A stretch of 64,000 nt of DNA, from contig NC_015064.1 in assembly GCF_000178975.2 (NCBI RefSeq), positions 2,790,001-2,854,000 on the forward strand. The letters are read 5' to 3'. Made by a program: the position numbers and the translations under genes. Of the stretch, positions 8,158 to 18,169 are shown in pieces. Numbering within the stretch: position 1 is the first letter of the stretch; each line of letters starts with the position of its first letter. A model generated the notes under the pieces. That model searched no databases. It was not told the origin of the DNA and saw nothing but the letters and a program-made list of their open reading frames with translations. Source of the stretch: Granulicella tundricola MP5ACTX9 (GTDB lineage: Bacteria > Acidobacteriota > Terriglobia > Terriglobales > Acidobacteriaceae).

Positions 8158-8663
8158 GTGCAATCGCCAACACAATCTTTTCGCCGGAGATGGCGGCGAA
8201 GTTCGACCACCTCATCACCATCTACCCGCTGAAGCGCTCCGCCCTCGTCCCAATGCTGCTTTACGCGCAGGACGAACTCGGCTTTGTCTCTGAGCCTGCG
8301 ATCAAGGAGATTGCACAGCGTCTGGACCTCTTCGATCTGGACGTACGCAACGTGCTTTCGTACTACTCCATGCTGCGGACCAAGCCGGCGGGCAAGTACA
8401 ACGTGCAGGTGTGCACCAATATCTCCTGCATGCTGCGCGGTGGGTACGAGATCCTCGACCACTGCAAGGCGAAGCTGGGTATCGGGCATAAGCAGACCAC
8501 GCCGGATGGGCAGTTTTCGCTTGAGGAAGTCGAGTGTATCGGAGCCTGTTGCTGGGCTCCCGCGATGCAGGTCAACTACGACTTTCATGACGATCTGACG
8601 ACCGTGAAGGTCGACGACATCCTCGCCGAGTACGCCGCAGGCCGCGGAAAGGACGTCAAATAA
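8154..8663 (+). CDS. nuoE: NADH-quinone oxidoreductase subunit E (24 kDa)
   Basis: NuoE carries the [2Fe-2S] cluster N1a beside the NADH site of NuoF. The 169-aa protein starts at GTG, overlapping the preceding stop by 4 nt. The cluster ligands are visible as CTNISC (C-x4-C) and ECIGACC (C-x3-C) in a thioredoxin-like C-terminal half. The N-terminal helical bundle contains RSALVPMLLYAQDELGFVS. It overlaps nuoF by one base (TAATG). Confidence 0.96.
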   Translation: MSAIANTIFSPEMAAKFDHLITIYPLKRSALVPMLLYAQDELGFVSEPAIKEIAQRLDLFDLDVRNVLSYYSMLRTKPAGKYNVQVCTNISCMLRGGYEILDHCKAKLGIGHKQTTPDGQFSLEEVECIGACCWAPAMQVNYDFHDDLTTVKVDDILAEYAAGRGKDVK

Positions 8664-9991
8664 TGCCACGCAACGTCTCCCATCCTGATGAAGCGATCGT
8701 CCTCAAGCGCCGTTTCGGCCAGGGCGCAGCCAATATCGATAAGTACCTTGAACTGGACGGGTATAAGGCCGTTCAGATGGCCATCGCGCAAGGCCCCGAG
8801 ATGCCTACTTGGATCATCAACGTCATGAAGGCCTCCGGTCTCCGTGGCCGTGGCGGTGCAGGCTTCCCCACCGGCCTGAAGTGGTCCTTCGTCCCCAAGG
8901 TCTCTGAGAAGCCCAAGTACGTGCTGGTGAACGGTGATGAGTCCGAGCCCGGCACCTGCAAAGACCACGTCATCTTCCTCGAAGACCCGCACGCCGTCAT
9001 CGAAGGCACGATGATCGCAGGCCTGGCCATCGGCTCCAAGCTTGGCTTCATCTATCTTCGCGGTGAGTATCGCTACCTACTGAAGATCGTCGAAAAGGCT
9101 GTGGCCGAGGCCTACGCCAAGGGCTTCCTGGGCAAGAACATCTTCGGCTCCGGCATCGACTTCGACATCATCACCCAGACCGGCGCAGGCGCGTATGAGG
9201 TCGGCGAAGAGTCCGCGCTTATGGAGTCGCTCGAAGGCAAGCGGGGTGTTCCGCGCATCAAGCCTCCCTTCCCTGCTGTGGTCGGGCTGTATGGTGGGCC
9301 TACCGTCATCAACAACGCAGAGACGATCGCCTCTGCCCCGCACATCCTGCTGATGGGCGGCGAGGCTTATGCCAAGCTCGGCTCAGAGCGCAACGGCGGC
9401 ACGCGCCTGTTCGGCATCAGCGGCCATGTGGAGCGCCCCGGCGTCTACGAACTCCCGATGGGCTACAACCTGAAGAAGGCCATTTATGAAGTGGCCGGCG
9501 GAGTGAAGGGCGGCAAGAAGCTCAAGGCCGTGGTCCCCGGCGGAAGCTCCTGCCCGGTGTTGACAGCCGATGAGCTGGATGTGGGCCTGGACTTCGACCA
9601 GATGGGCAAGGCCGGCACCATGCTCGGGTCCGGTGGCATTGTGGTGCTGGATGAGACAGTGTCCATCGTCGAGTTTGCGCTGCGCGTCATCAGCTTCTAC
9701 CAGCACGAATCCTGCGGCTGGTGCATCCCCTGCCGCGAAGGCACGGACTGGATCAAGAAGACGCTGGCCCGCGTGTACGCGGGTGGCGGCAGCAAGAAGG
9801 ACGTGGACAACGTCCAGTACCTCGCCGAAAACATGATGGGCCGGACGTTCTGCCCGTTGGGCGATGCGGCCGCGATGCCGACGCTGGGCTTCGTGAAGAA
9901 GTTCCGCAAAGAGTTTGAGGACTACATCGACGGCAACCGCGCCGGTACCCCGGTCATGAGCGAACAGGAACTGGTAGGGGCTGGTCACTAG
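8663..9991 (+). CDS. nuoF: NADH-quinone oxidoreductase subunit F (51 kDa)
   Basis: NuoF binds NADH and FMN and carries the [4Fe-4S] cluster N3, forming the electron input of complex I. The 442-aa protein has the glycine-rich NADH loop GRGGAGFPTGLKW, the FMN region NGDESEPGTCKDH and GAGAYEVGEESALMESLEGKR in pieces, and the cluster motif ESCGWCIPCREG with the later ligand in RTFCPLGDAA. All expected motifs are present. A 75-nt gap with a perfect 10-bp hairpin separates it from nuoG. Confidence 0.97.
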   Translation: MPRNVSHPDEAIVLKRRFGQGAANIDKYLELDGYKAVQMAIAQGPEMPTWIINVMKASGLRGRGGAGFPTGLKWSFVPKVSEKPKYVLVNGDESEPGTCKDHVIFLEDPHAVIEGTMIAGLAIGSKLGFIYLRGEYRYLLKIVEKAVAEAYAKGFLGKNIFGSGIDFDIITQTGAGAYEVGEESALMESLEGKRGVPRIKPPFPAVVGLYGGPTVINNAETIASAPHILLMGGEAYAKLGSERNGGTRLFGISGHVERPGVYELPMGYNLKKAIYEVAGGVKGGKKLKAVVPGGSSCPVLTADELDVGLDFDQMGKAGTMLGSGGIVVLDETVSIVEFALRVISFYQHESCGWCIPCREGTDWIKKTLARVYAGGGSKKDVDNVQYLAENMMGRTFCPLGDAAAMPTLGFVKKFRKEFEDYIDGNRAGTPVMSEQELVGAGH

Positions 9992-10003
9992 CTTCAGATC
10001 CAG

Positions 10004-10034
10004 GCGACTGGAGCCAAGGCTCGCCTCCAGTCGC
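10004..10034 (+). promoter_or_regulatory. intercistronic hairpin between nuoF and nuoG
   Basis: Arms gcgactggag (10004-10013) and ctccagtcgc (10025-10034) pair perfectly around an 11-nt loop. No T-run follows. It may stabilise the 5' segment or partly attenuate the operon rather than end transcription. Confidence 0.55.
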
Positions 10035-10066
10035 TTCAAGAGCAATGCAGCCGAAGGAATTCATTC

Positions 10067-12460
10067 ATGCCAGACGTAACCTTCACCGTAGACGGACGCC
10101 AGCTCACCGCCCCCGCAGGCACGCTCCTTATCGACGCCTGCAAGACCCATGGCATCAACATCCCGGCCTTCTGTTACTACCCCGGCCTCTCGCTCCAGGC
10201 TGCCTGCCGCATGTGCGTGGTCCGTATCGAGAAGGTGCCCAAGCTCGCCACGGCCTGCACCACCACCGTTGCGGAAGGCATGGTCGTCGCCACGGAGACG
10301 CCAGAGATTGCACAGGCCCGCAAGGCTACGCTGCAGCTCCTGCTCGGCAATCACCCGCTGGACTGCCCTGTCTGCGACGCAGGCGGCGAGTGCGAGCTGC
10401 AGGACATGACCTTCAAGTACGGTGCCGCAGACAGCTTTTATGCCGAGCCGAAGAACCATCGCGAAGAGCAGAAGTGGTCCCCCGTCGTCTACTTCGACCG
10501 GCCGCGCTGCATCCTCTGCTACCGCTGCGTGCGCATGTGCGGAGAGGGTATGGACGTGTTCGCACTGGGTATTCAGAACCGCGGCTCGTCGTCGATCATC
10601 GCGCCCAACTCCCCTGCCTCTGAGAATCCGATGGACAGCCTGCCGCACGTTGACTGCGAGCAGTGCGGTATGTGCATCGACGCCTGCCCGGTGGGAGCCC
10701 TCACTTCAGGCACCTATCGCTATAAGACCCGCCCGTGGGAGATGAATCACGTCTCCACCGTCTGCACCCACTGCGGCGACGGCTGCAAGACCACGCTGGG
10801 CGTGCGCAGCACCTCCGGCGGCTCTGAGATTGTGCGCGGCGACAACCGCGACAAGTCCGGCATCAACGGCGACTTCCTCTGCAACAAGGGCCGCTACGCC
10901 TTCGACTTCGCCAACCACGAAGACCGCATCACCAAGCCGCTGGTGCGCAATGCTGCAGGCAAGCTCGAGCCCGTAACCTGGGAGGCTGCGTTCGACCACA
11001 TCGGCAAGCGCTTCCGTGAGCTGCGCGATACGAAGGGCGGCGAGAGCATTGGGGTCATCGGCTCCAACCGGCTGACCAACGAGGAGTCTTACCTGCTGCA
11101 GAAGTTTGCGCGGACCGTCCTTAAGACCAACAACATTGACCATCACCGCACGGCGGATCATGTGGCGTTCGCGCAGGCGCTCAGCGGCCAGACCGGACGT
11201 TCCGCCAGCCTGCACGACACCCTCAGCGCCCCCTCCGTCCTGATCGTTGGCGGCGATCCTACCAACCAGTCCCCCGCCACCGCCTGGAACCTGCGCACCA
11301 ACGTCCGGAACAACGGGGCGAAGCTGTACGTCGTCAACCATGAAGAGATCAAGCTTCGCCGCCAGGCCAAGGCTTTCGTCCGCCTGGCTCCATTTGGTTA
11401 CGGCGCACTGGCAGCGTTCCTCGCCGGCGACGACTCCGCCGCGTCCCAGGCTGTGCAGAATACCGAAGCTCTCAGCGGATTCCGTGACACGCTTCGCGGC
11501 ACCGAGAACCTGCTGATCCTGATCGGCTCAGACCTGCGCGGCGCTGACCTCAGGCGTCTGATCGAGTTTGGTCTTACATTGCCGGGCTCCAAGTTTGCGC
11601 TGCTCTCCGATTACGTCAACAGCAAAGGTGCAGCGGACATGGGTCTGCTGCCAGACATGCTCCCCGGCTATACGCCTGTGGGGTCTGAGCACTTCGCGGA
11701 ATACAACGCACCCGCCACCCCGGGGAAGGATATGCTGGAGATCTTCGACGCAGCCGGTGCGGGTAATCTCTCTGCGCTGTATGTCGTCGGCTCTAACCCT
11801 GTTCTGCGCTATGGCGTAGAAGCTGCCGCGCTCAAGAACACCTTCGTCGTTGTGCAGGATATGTTCATGACGGAGACGGCAGTGCTGGCGGACGTCGTGC
11901 TCCCGGCCTCAAACCTCTACGAAAAATCCGGCTCCGTCACCAACCACTACGGTGACGTGCAGCAGGTCAAGAAGGCAGCCGACCGCGCCGGTGTCCGCTC
12001 GGACTTCGAGATGATCGTCCGCATTGCTGACCGCATGGGTGCGCACATCCAGTCGCTCGTCCCCTTCGGCAAGAACGTTGCCGGAACACGTGCCGACATG
12101 GGCCAGACCCGCGGTGCACAGTCCGGTGAGGCCGATCGCCACGCAGTATGGCTCACCGCGCACAGCCTGGAGCCGCGCCTCAGCCCGTTCGATACGACGG
12201 CCATCCTCGACGAGATCCAGCGGCTCGTACCCGGCTATGACAAGCTGCTCCGCCTTCAACTTCTCAGCGGCAACGATCAGCACCTGGAGCCCGCAGCAAA
12301 TCTCGTACAAATCAGCACAACCCGCCGCGACCTCGTGCTTCCCTCGGGCGACACGCTCTTTACCTCCGGCACTCTCGGCCACTACTCCGCCATGCTCCTC
12401 GACCTGCAGGAGAACGAGTCCCGCAAGCACATTGAACTCAACCAGACGGCCGCAGACTAA
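10067..12460 (+). CDS. nuoG: NADH-quinone oxidoreductase subunit G (75 kDa)
   Basis: NuoG carries most of the iron-sulfur wire of the complex I input arm. The 797-aa protein has an N-terminal [2Fe-2S] domain (CRMC and neighbours), the His-Cys cluster region NHPLDCPVCDAGGECELQD and a double [4Fe-4S] ferredoxin region (CILCYRCVRMC, CEQCGMCIDACPVGAL). A fourth cysteine set, CTHCGDGC, opens the molybdopterin-oxidoreductase-like C-terminal domain. The extra cluster corresponds to N7 of some bacteria; confirming it needs alignment. The ATG at 10067 is the first in frame after the hairpin. Confidence 0.96.
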   Translation: MPDVTFTVDGRQLTAPAGTLLIDACKTHGINIPAFCYYPGLSLQAACRMCVVRIEKVPKLATACTTTVAEGMVVATETPEIAQARKATLQLLLGNHPLDCPVCDAGGECELQDMTFKYGAADSFYAEPKNHREEQKWSPVVYFDRPRCILCYRCVRMCGEGMDVFALGIQNRGSSSIIAPNSPASENPMDSLPHVDCEQCGMCIDACPVGALTSGTYRYKTRPWEMNHVSTVCTHCGDGCKTTLGVRSTSGGSEIVRGDNRDKSGINGDFLCNKGRYAFDFANHEDRITKPLVRNAAGKLEPVTWEAAFDHIGKRFRELRDTKGGESIGVIGSNRLTNEESYLLQKFARTVLKTNNIDHHRTADHVAFAQALSGQTGRSASLHDTLSAPSVLIVGGDPTNQSPATAWNLRTNVRNNGAKLYVVNHEEIKLRRQAKAFVRLAPFGYGALAAFLAGDDSAASQAVQNTEALSGFRDTLRGTENLLILIGSDLRGADLRRLIEFGLTLPGSKFALLSDYVNSKGAADMGLLPDMLPGYTPVGSEHFAEYNAPATPGKDMLEIFDAAGAGNLSALYVVGSNPVLRYGVEAAALKNTFVVVQDMFMTETAVLADVVLPASNLYEKSGSVTNHYGDVQQVKKAADRAGVRSDFEMIVRIADRMGAHIQSLVPFGKNVAGTRADMGQTRGAQSGEADRHAVWLTAHSLEPRLSPFDTTAILDEIQRLVPGYDKLLRLQLLSGNDQHLEPAANLVQISTTRRDLVLPSGDTLFTSGTLGHYSAMLLDLQENESRKHIELNQTAAD

Positions 12461-12475
12461 CCCTGAAAGAAGAGA

Positions 12476-13534
12476 ATGCCTAACCTTTCCGACTTCCAAG
12501 TCTGCTTCCTGATTACGGTTCTCAAGATCGTCGTGGTGCTCGTCATCACGCTGACTGCCGTTGCGTATACCGTGCTGCTGGAGCGCAAGGTCATCGGCCG
12601 CATGCAGAACCGCTGGGGACCCTCGCGCGTTGGGCCGTTCGGCCTGCTGCAGCCGCTTGCGGACGGGATCAAGCTGTTCCTCAAGGAAGACCTGACGCCG
12701 ATGCTGGTGCAGAAGCCGCTCTTCCTCGTCGCCCCGATCATCGCTCTCGGCTGTGCGCTCACCTCCATTGCGGTCGTGCCGTTCGGCACGCTCACTACCT
12801 TTAAGGGCGTGGATCTGTTTGAGATCGCCAACGTCAACATTGGCTTGCTCGTCATCCTCGGCATTACGAGTATCGGCGTGTACGGCATCGCTCTGTCTGG
12901 CTGGAGCTCGAATAACAAGTACGCGCTGCTCGGCAGCCTCCGCGCCACCAGCCAGGTCATCTCGTATGAACTTGCTCTCGGCCTTTCGCTCGTAGGCGTC
13001 GTCCTCCGCGCGGGTTCGCTCAACCTCCGCACCATCGTGGACAGCCAGTCCGCTCACGGGGCGCTCTCCTGGAATATCCTGGGCGGCTTCCAGATCGTCG
13101 CCTTCTTCATCTACCTGATGGCCGCCTACGCCGAGACCAACCGCTCGCCGTTCGACCTTCCCGAGGCTGAATCCGAGCTCGTCGCCGGGTATCACACCGA
13201 GTACAGCTCCATGAAGTTCGCCATGTTCTTCATGGCCGAGTACGCCAACATGATCACCGTCGCCTGCGTGGCCACGCTGCTCTTCTTCGGCGGCGCGTCC
13301 AGCCCATTCGGCCATCTCTTCCCGGACTTCGGCGGCCCCTGGGTTCACGCCGGCCTGTCCATTTTCTGGTTCGTCGCCAAGATCTTCGCGTTCCTGTTTC
13401 TCTATATCTGGGTCCGCTCTACCCTCCCCCGCTTCCGCTACGACCAGCTCATGGGCTTCGGCTGGAAGTTCCTGATGCCGGTGGCGATCCTCAACATTCT
13501 CGCTACCAGCCTCGTCCTCGCCTTCAAGGGCTAA
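12476..13534 (+). CDS. nuoH: NADH-quinone oxidoreductase subunit H
   Basis: NuoH is the membrane subunit joining the peripheral arm to the proton-pumping arm and forming part of the quinone tunnel. The 352-aa protein has about eight helices, the early motif ERKVIGRMQNRWGPSRVGPFGLLQPLADGIKLFLKED (in pieces) and the acidic loop AETNRSPFDLPEAESELVAGYHTEYSSMKF. A gaaagaag ribosome site precedes the ATG by a few bases. The next gene is nuoJ: the usual nuoI between them is absent and no remnant is visible in the 63-nt gap. Confidence 0.97.
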   Translation: MPNLSDFQVCFLITVLKIVVVLVITLTAVAYTVLLERKVIGRMQNRWGPSRVGPFGLLQPLADGIKLFLKEDLTPMLVQKPLFLVAPIIALGCALTSIAVVPFGTLTTFKGVDLFEIANVNIGLLVILGITSIGVYGIALSGWSSNNKYALLGSLRATSQVISYELALGLSLVGVVLRAGSLNLRTIVDSQSAHGALSWNILGGFQIVAFFIYLMAAYAETNRSPFDLPEAESELVAGYHTEYSSMKFAMFFMAEYANMITVACVATLLFFGGASSPFGHLFPDFGGPWVHAGLSIFWFVAKIFAFLFLYIWVRSTLPRFRYDQLMGFGWKFLMPVAILNILATSLVLAFKG

Positions 13535-13597
13535 CGTTTACAATCGTCTGAAGCCCAAAACGCACCTTTGCACGAACCGGGAGAAACCACCCAGCCC

Positions 13598-14122
13598 ATG
13601 CAACTCGCACTCTTCATCATCTTCGCCGCACTGGCCATTGCAGGAGCTCTCAATCTCCTTCTGCAGCGCCATCCCATCAACTCGGCCCTTTCCCTCGTCG
13701 TCGTCATGATGTCCCTCGCGGTCCTTTACTGGACGCTTGGCGCGGAGTTCCTTGCCGCCGCCCAGGTCATCGTCTACGCCGGCGCCATCATGGTGCTGTT
13801 CGTCTTCGTCGTTATGCTGCTCAACGCGGGGGAAGAAGAGCGCACCACCGGCAGCCGGGCGGCATACCTCGCCGGCGTCCCCGGAGCCACGGCTGTCTTC
13901 TGCCTGCTCAGCTTCGTCTTCCTTACGGAATCCAAGGCCATCGGCAATGCGACGCTCGGCGGCATGCTCTCGGGCGGCGTCAACAACATCGCGGAGATCT
14001 CGCAAGTCCTGTTCACCAGGCTCCTGCTCCCGTTTGAGGTCACCAGCGTCCTCATCCTCGTCGCCATCCTCGGGGCTGTCGTTCTCGCCCGCAAGACAGA
14101 GCCTGAAGAGGAAGGTAAATAG
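13598..14122 (+). CDS. nuoJ: NADH-quinone oxidoreductase subunit J
   Basis: NuoJ is a five-helix membrane subunit whose pi-bulge helix couples quinone chemistry to pumping. The 174-aa protein begins [19 protein letters not shown] and contains [30 protein letters not shown], the conserved central helix. The ATG at 13598 follows a gggagaaa stretch at some distance; an in-frame TTG ten codons earlier is less likely. Its stop overlaps the GTG of nuoK by one base. Confidence 0.95.
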   Translation: MQLALFIIFAALAIAGALNLLLQRHPINSALSLVVVMMSLAVLYWTLGAEFLAAAQVIVYAGAIMVLFVFVVMLLNAGEEERTTGSRAAYLAGVPGATAVFCLLSFVFLTESKAIGNATLGGMLSGGVNNIAEISQVLFTRLLLPFEVTSVLILVAILGAVVLARKTEPEEEGK

Positions 14123-14427
14123 TGATCGTCCCCATCTCCGCCTACCTCATCCTCGCCGCGATTCTCTTCTCCATCGGCATCGCCGCCTTCCTCATCAAGC
14201 GCAACGTCATCAGCGTCTTCATGTCGATCGAGCTGATGCTCAACGCGGTCAACCTTACCTTTGTCGCCTTCGCGCATCGCTGGCACGCGGTCTCCGGACA
14301 GATCTTCGTCTTCTTCGTCATGGTCGTCGCAGCCGCGGAAGCAGCCGTCGGACTGGCCATCATCATCGCCATCTTCCGCACCCGCCAGACCCTCAACGTC
14401 GACCAGATCAACCTCATGAAGAACTAG
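14122..14427 (+). CDS. nuoK: NADH-quinone oxidoreductase subunit K
   Basis: NuoK is an MrpC-like three-helix subunit with essential membrane glutamates. The 101-aa protein has [20 protein letters not shown] in the second helix and [19 protein letters not shown] in the third, so both conserved glutamates are present. It starts at GTG, sharing a base with the nuoJ stop, and ends 15 nt before nuoL. Confidence 0.96.
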   Translation: MIVPISAYLILAAILFSIGIAAFLIKRNVISVFMSIELMLNAVNLTFVAFAHRWHAVSGQIFVFFVMVVAAAEAAVGLAIIIAIFRTRQTLNVDQINLMKN

Positions 14428-14442
14428 GGCGCCCTGACCTCA

Positions 14443-16437
14443 ATGAATCCCAACACTCTCTGGCTCATCCCGCTCAGCCCTCTCCTCGGCTTCCTCATCA
14501 ACGGAACCGTCGGCCGCAAGCTGCCGCGTCCCTTCGTCACGGCCATCGCGCTCATCGCGACCATCATCCCCGCCGTCAAGGTCTTCCAGCTCTGGCTCTT
14601 CATGAAGTTCGCGGCGGACGGGCCCCTGACGATGTCCGTCGTCTCCCGGCCGTGGATCGACATCACTAACTTTCACGTAGACTTCGCGCTCTCGGTCGAC
14701 CACCTCACGCTCATCATGCTGGGCGTCGTCACCGGCGTCGGCTTCCTCATCCACCTCTACGCCGCCGGCTACATGGCGCATGAGGATGGATACTGGCGCT
14801 TCTTCGCTTACCTCAACCTCTTCATGTTCTTCATGTCGGTACTGGTTCTGGCTGATAGTTTCTTGCTCTTGTTTGTAGGCTGGGAGGGCGTGGGTCTCGC
14901 CTCCTACCTGCTCATCGGCTTCTACTTCACCAAGACCTCCGCGGCCAACGCCGGCAAAAAAGCCTTCATCCTCAACCGCGTCGGCGACTTCGGCTTCCTG
15001 CTCGCGATGTTCCTGCTCATCGCCCACTTCGGCACCTTGAGCTTCTCTGAGGTCTTCGCAAGCATCACCGCGAACCCCGGCCTGCATGGCGGCTTCCTGA
15101 CTGCCATCGCCTTGTTGCTGCTCGTGGGAGCCGCGGGTAAATCCGCACAGATTCCCCTCTATGTCTGGCTCCCGGACGCGATGGAAGGGCCTACTCCAGT
15201 TTCCGCGTTGATTCACGCGGCAACCATGGTCACGGCCGGCGTCTACATGGTCGCCCGCTGCCATACACTGTTTGATCGCTCGCCCTTCGCCCTCGCCGTC
15301 GTAGCCTGCATCGGCGCGGCGACGGCCATCTTCGCCGCCTGCATCGCGCTGGTGCAGCATGATATCAAGCGCGTTCTGGCTTACTCGACCGTCTCCCAGC
15401 TTGGCTATATGTTCCTCGCCTGCGGCGTCGGGGCCTATACCGCCGGCATCTTCCACGTCCTCACCCACGCTTTCTTCAAGGCCCTGCTCTTCCTCGCCGC
15501 TGGCTCCGTCATCCATGCCTTGTCTGGAGAGCAGGACATGCGTGTCATGGGCGGCCTCCGCAAGCGCATCCCGGTCACCTTCTGGACGATGACGATGGGC
15601 GTCTTCGCCATCGCCGGGATACCGCCGCTCGCGGGCTTCTTCTCCAAGGACGAGATCCTTTTCCAGGCATACTCCTGGACCGCTTACCCGGCGCTCGGTA
15701 AGCTCCTCTGGCTCGTCGGCCTCATCACCGCAGGCATGACCAGCTTCTATATGTTCCGCCTCTGGTTCAAGACCTTCTTCGGAGCAGAGCGCTTCGATGA
15801 ACACCACCTGGGCGACACCTCACACAACGCCGAGCACGACGACTCTGAGGCCACGCACTCACACGGAGTCCATGAGTCATCCTGGATCATGCTCGCTCCG
15901 CTGGTCATCCTCGCAATCCTCTCCGTAGTCGGCGGATGGGTGGGAGTACCCGCAGCCCTCGGCGGGCACAATGAGATCGAGCACTTCCTCGAGCCCGTCT
16001 TCGCCAGCGGCATCGCAGAGCCTCTCGCAGTTGCCTCACACGGCTCAGAGATCGGCCTTGCCGCAGTCTCGGTCATCACCGCGCTGCTCGGCTTCATGCT
16101 GGCCTACCTCTGGTATTACAAGAAGCCCGGCACCGCCGCTGCACTCGCGCAGCGCTTCCCTCATCCTTACAACCTCGTCGCCAACAAGTTCTTCGTCGAC
16201 GAGATCTACAACGCCATCTTCGTCACCGGTCTGCTCGGCTTCACCCGCATCTTCCTTAAAGGCTTCGACTCCATCGTGGTCGACGGCTTCGGCAAGTTCG
16301 CCGGCTGGGTCGCCTTCGACTTCGGTGAAGTCACCCGCCGCATTCAATCCGGCAACATCCGTTCCTACGCCGGCTGGTTAGCCCTTGGAGCCGCCGCTGT
16401 CATGGTCGTCATGATCTTTGGGCGATTCTGGGTATAG
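14443..16437 (+). CDS. nuoL: NADH-quinone oxidoreductase subunit L
   Basis: NuoL is the distal antiporter-like proton-pumping subunit, with a long lateral helix at its C-terminus. The 664-aa protein has the proton-antiporter core (FVGWEGVGLASYLLIGFYF, LPDAMEGPTPVSALIHAATMVTAG, HDIKRVLAYSTVSQLGYMF). A histidine-rich loop follows (near DEHHLGDTSHNAEHDDSEATHSHG in pieces, about residues 450-475), and then the C-terminal helices. The His/Asp-rich loop is longer than in many NuoL proteins. A 97-nt gap follows before nuoM. Confidence 0.97.
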   Translation: MNPNTLWLIPLSPLLGFLINGTVGRKLPRPFVTAIALIATIIPAVKVFQLWLFMKFAADGPLTMSVVSRPWIDITNFHVDFALSVDHLTLIMLGVVTGVGFLIHLYAAGYMAHEDGYWRFFAYLNLFMFFMSVLVLADSFLLLFVGWEGVGLASYLLIGFYFTKTSAANAGKKAFILNRVGDFGFLLAMFLLIAHFGTLSFSEVFASITANPGLHGGFLTAIALLLLVGAAGKSAQIPLYVWLPDAMEGPTPVSALIHAATMVTAGVYMVARCHTLFDRSPFALAVVACIGAATAIFAACIALVQHDIKRVLAYSTVSQLGYMFLACGVGAYTAGIFHVLTHAFFKALLFLAAGSVIHALSGEQDMRVMGGLRKRIPVTFWTMTMGVFAIAGIPPLAGFFSKDEILFQAYSWTAYPALGKLLWLVGLITAGMTSFYMFRLWFKTFFGAERFDEHHLGDTSHNAEHDDSEATHSHGVHESSWIMLAPLVILAILSVVGGWVGVPAALGGHNEIEHFLEPVFASGIAEPLAVASHGSEIGLAAVSVITALLGFMLAYLWYYKKPGTAAALAQRFPHPYNLVANKFFVDEIYNAIFVTGLLGFTRIFLKGFDSIVVDGFGKFAGWVAFDFGEVTRRIQSGNIRSYAGWLALGAAAVMVVMIFGRFWV

Positions 16438-16534
16438 AAAAAGCTTCTTGGCAAAGTCTGTTGCTCTTGTCCTTGTATTTGCGAAGCACTCACCACTAAG
16501 CACTAGCCACTGCATTACTAGGAACTGCATTCCT

Positions 16535-18169
16535 ATGAACATCGATACCTCAATCCTGACCCTCATCATCGCCGTCCCGCTCGCAGGCGCAGCCGTCCTT
16601 GCGCTCCTGCCCGATCGCGGAAACATTCAGAAGTTCGGCGCGCTGATCGTCACCCTCTTCACCCTGCTCTGCACGCTGCATCTGCCCGCGCACTTCAACG
16701 GCGCGGCCCCCGCCGGCTCCTTCCAGTTCGTCATCGATCACGACTGGATCACCGCGCCCAGCATCCGTTACCACCTCGGTGTGGACGCGATGAGCATGTG
16801 GCTCGTCGTCCTGACCGCCTTCCTCGCGCCGCTCGGCGTCCTGGCCTCGTGGAAGATTCCCAGCATCAACGAGCGCGCCAAGACCTTCTACGTCCTCTTC
16901 CTGCTCCAGCAGGTCGCCATGCTCGGCCTCTTCCTTGCGCTGGATCTCTTCCTCTACTACGCCTTCTTCGAGCTCTCGCTGGTCCCCATGACCATCCTGA
17001 TCGCCACCTTCGGCCGCACCAAGAACCGCCGCCCCGCAGCGATCAAGTACTTCGTCTACAACTTCATTCCCTCCGCCATCCTCCTCGTCGGCATCCTCTG
17101 GCTCTACGTCAAGACCGGCACCTTCCAGTTCCCTGCCCTCGCCGGCCTGGCAGCCGCTCACAACATCTCGCCCAACGGCTCCGCGCTCGGGCTTGCGTCC
17201 CTCGCCTTCCTCATCGCCTTCTGCGTCAAGGTTCCGGTCTTCCCGCTGCACGGCTGGCTGAAGGACGCCATCGTAGAAGCGCCCACCGCGGCTGTCATGG
17301 TGCTGGCCGGCAAGACCGGCCTCTACTCCATCCTGCGGTTCTCCTTCGGCATCTTTCCGGAGCAGTCTCACCACATCGCTCCGCTGATGCTCGCGCTGGG
17401 AGCCATCGGCATCGTCTACGGTGCGCTCATCGCCACCACGCGCAACGACCTCAAAGAGCTTGCCGCGTACTCCACGCTCTCGCACCTCTCGTTCATCACG
17501 CTCGGCATCTTCGGCTTCACCATCGCGGGGCTGGACGGCGGCATCTACCAGATCCTGAACCACGGCATCTCCGGCAGCGCGCTCTTCCTGCTGCTCGGCT
17601 TCCTGTACGAGCGCTATGGCACCTACGACATGCGCGACCTGGGCGGCCTGGCCCAGAAGCTTCCGTGGATGGTGACTCTTTACGTCATCACCACCCTTTC
17701 CGTGATCGGGCTCCCCGGCCTGAACAGCTTCGTCGGCGAGTTCCTCGTCCTCTCCGGCTCCATGCAGGCTGCCTTCGCGCATCACGTCTTCTGGACCGTG
17801 CTGGCAACCACCGGCGTCATCCTCTCCGCGGCCTACATGCTCATCATGATTCAGCGCGTCTTCTACGGCCACCTGGGCGTGACGAGCTCCGGTCAGCCCT
17901 CCATCGATCTCAACGCACGCGAGCACACCGCTCTCTGGCCGCTCGTCGCCGTCATGGTCCTCATGGGCGTTTCGAGCCCCTACTGGCTGCACACCATCGA
18001 CACCAACGGCGTGGCCATGAGTCTGCAGCGCACCGCCGCTCCGGCTGAAGCCCCCGCCACCCGCATCGAGTCCGAGTCCTACCCCAAGCCCGTCTTCGTC
18101 GATCCAGCCCTGGGCGCAGCCGCCCTGCACCAGCAGCCCGAGCCCGCCCTGAAGGGAGCCCGCTACTAA
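16535..18169 (+). CDS. nuoM: NADH-quinone oxidoreductase subunit M
   Basis: NuoM is an antiporter-like proton-pumping subunit. The 544-aa protein, started at the ATG of [10 protein letters not shown], has the pump core: [16 protein letters not shown] with its membrane glutamate, [24 protein letters not shown] in pieces, and [18 protein letters not shown]. An open frame extends 39 codons upstream but overlaps nuoL and lacks hydrophobic logic, so I reject it. The upstream gap has a repetitive cact-rich stretch and the near-duplicate words actgcattac and actgcattcc. The C-terminal 50 residues are proline- and glutamate-rich. Confidence 0.95.
   Translation: MNIDTSILTLIIAVPLAGAAVLALLPDRGNIQKFGALIVTLFTLLCTLHLPAHFNGAAPAGSFQFVIDHDWITAPSIRYHLGVDAMSMWLVVLTAFLAPLGVLASWKIPSINERAKTFYVLFLLQQVAMLGLFLALDLFLYYAFFELSLVPMTILIATFGRTKNRRPAAIKYFVYNFIPSAILLVGILWLYVKTGTFQFPALAGLAAAHNISPNGSALGLASLAFLIAFCVKVPVFPLHGWLKDAIVEAPTAAVMVLAGKTGLYSILRFSFGIFPEQSHHIAPLMLALGAIGIVYGALIATTRNDLKELAAYSTLSHLSFITLGIFGFTIAGLDGGIYQILNHGISGSALFLLLGFLYERYGTYDMRDLGGLAQKLPWMVTLYVITTLSVIGLPGLNSFVGEFLVLSGSMQAAFAHHVFWTVLATTGVILSAAYMLIMIQRVFYGHLGVTSSGQPSIDLNAREHTALWPLVAVMVLMGVSSPYWLHTIDTNGVAMSLQRTAAPAEAPATRIESESYPKPVFVDPALGAAALHQQPEPALKGARY

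Noticed and set aside
11909..13348. 479-codon open frame opposite the nuoG end and nuoH
   Set aside because: It crosses two well-supported genes and has no recognisable protein pattern.
14440..15807. Long open frame on the minus strand opposite nuoL (455 codons)
   Set aside because: Translation is rich in Glu, Asp, Gly and Arg without domain pattern. It mirrors the GC-biased third positions of nuoL.
16550..18130. 526-codon open frame opposite nuoM
   Set aside because: Highly acidic low-complexity antisense product. nuoM has all its family motifs on the other strand.
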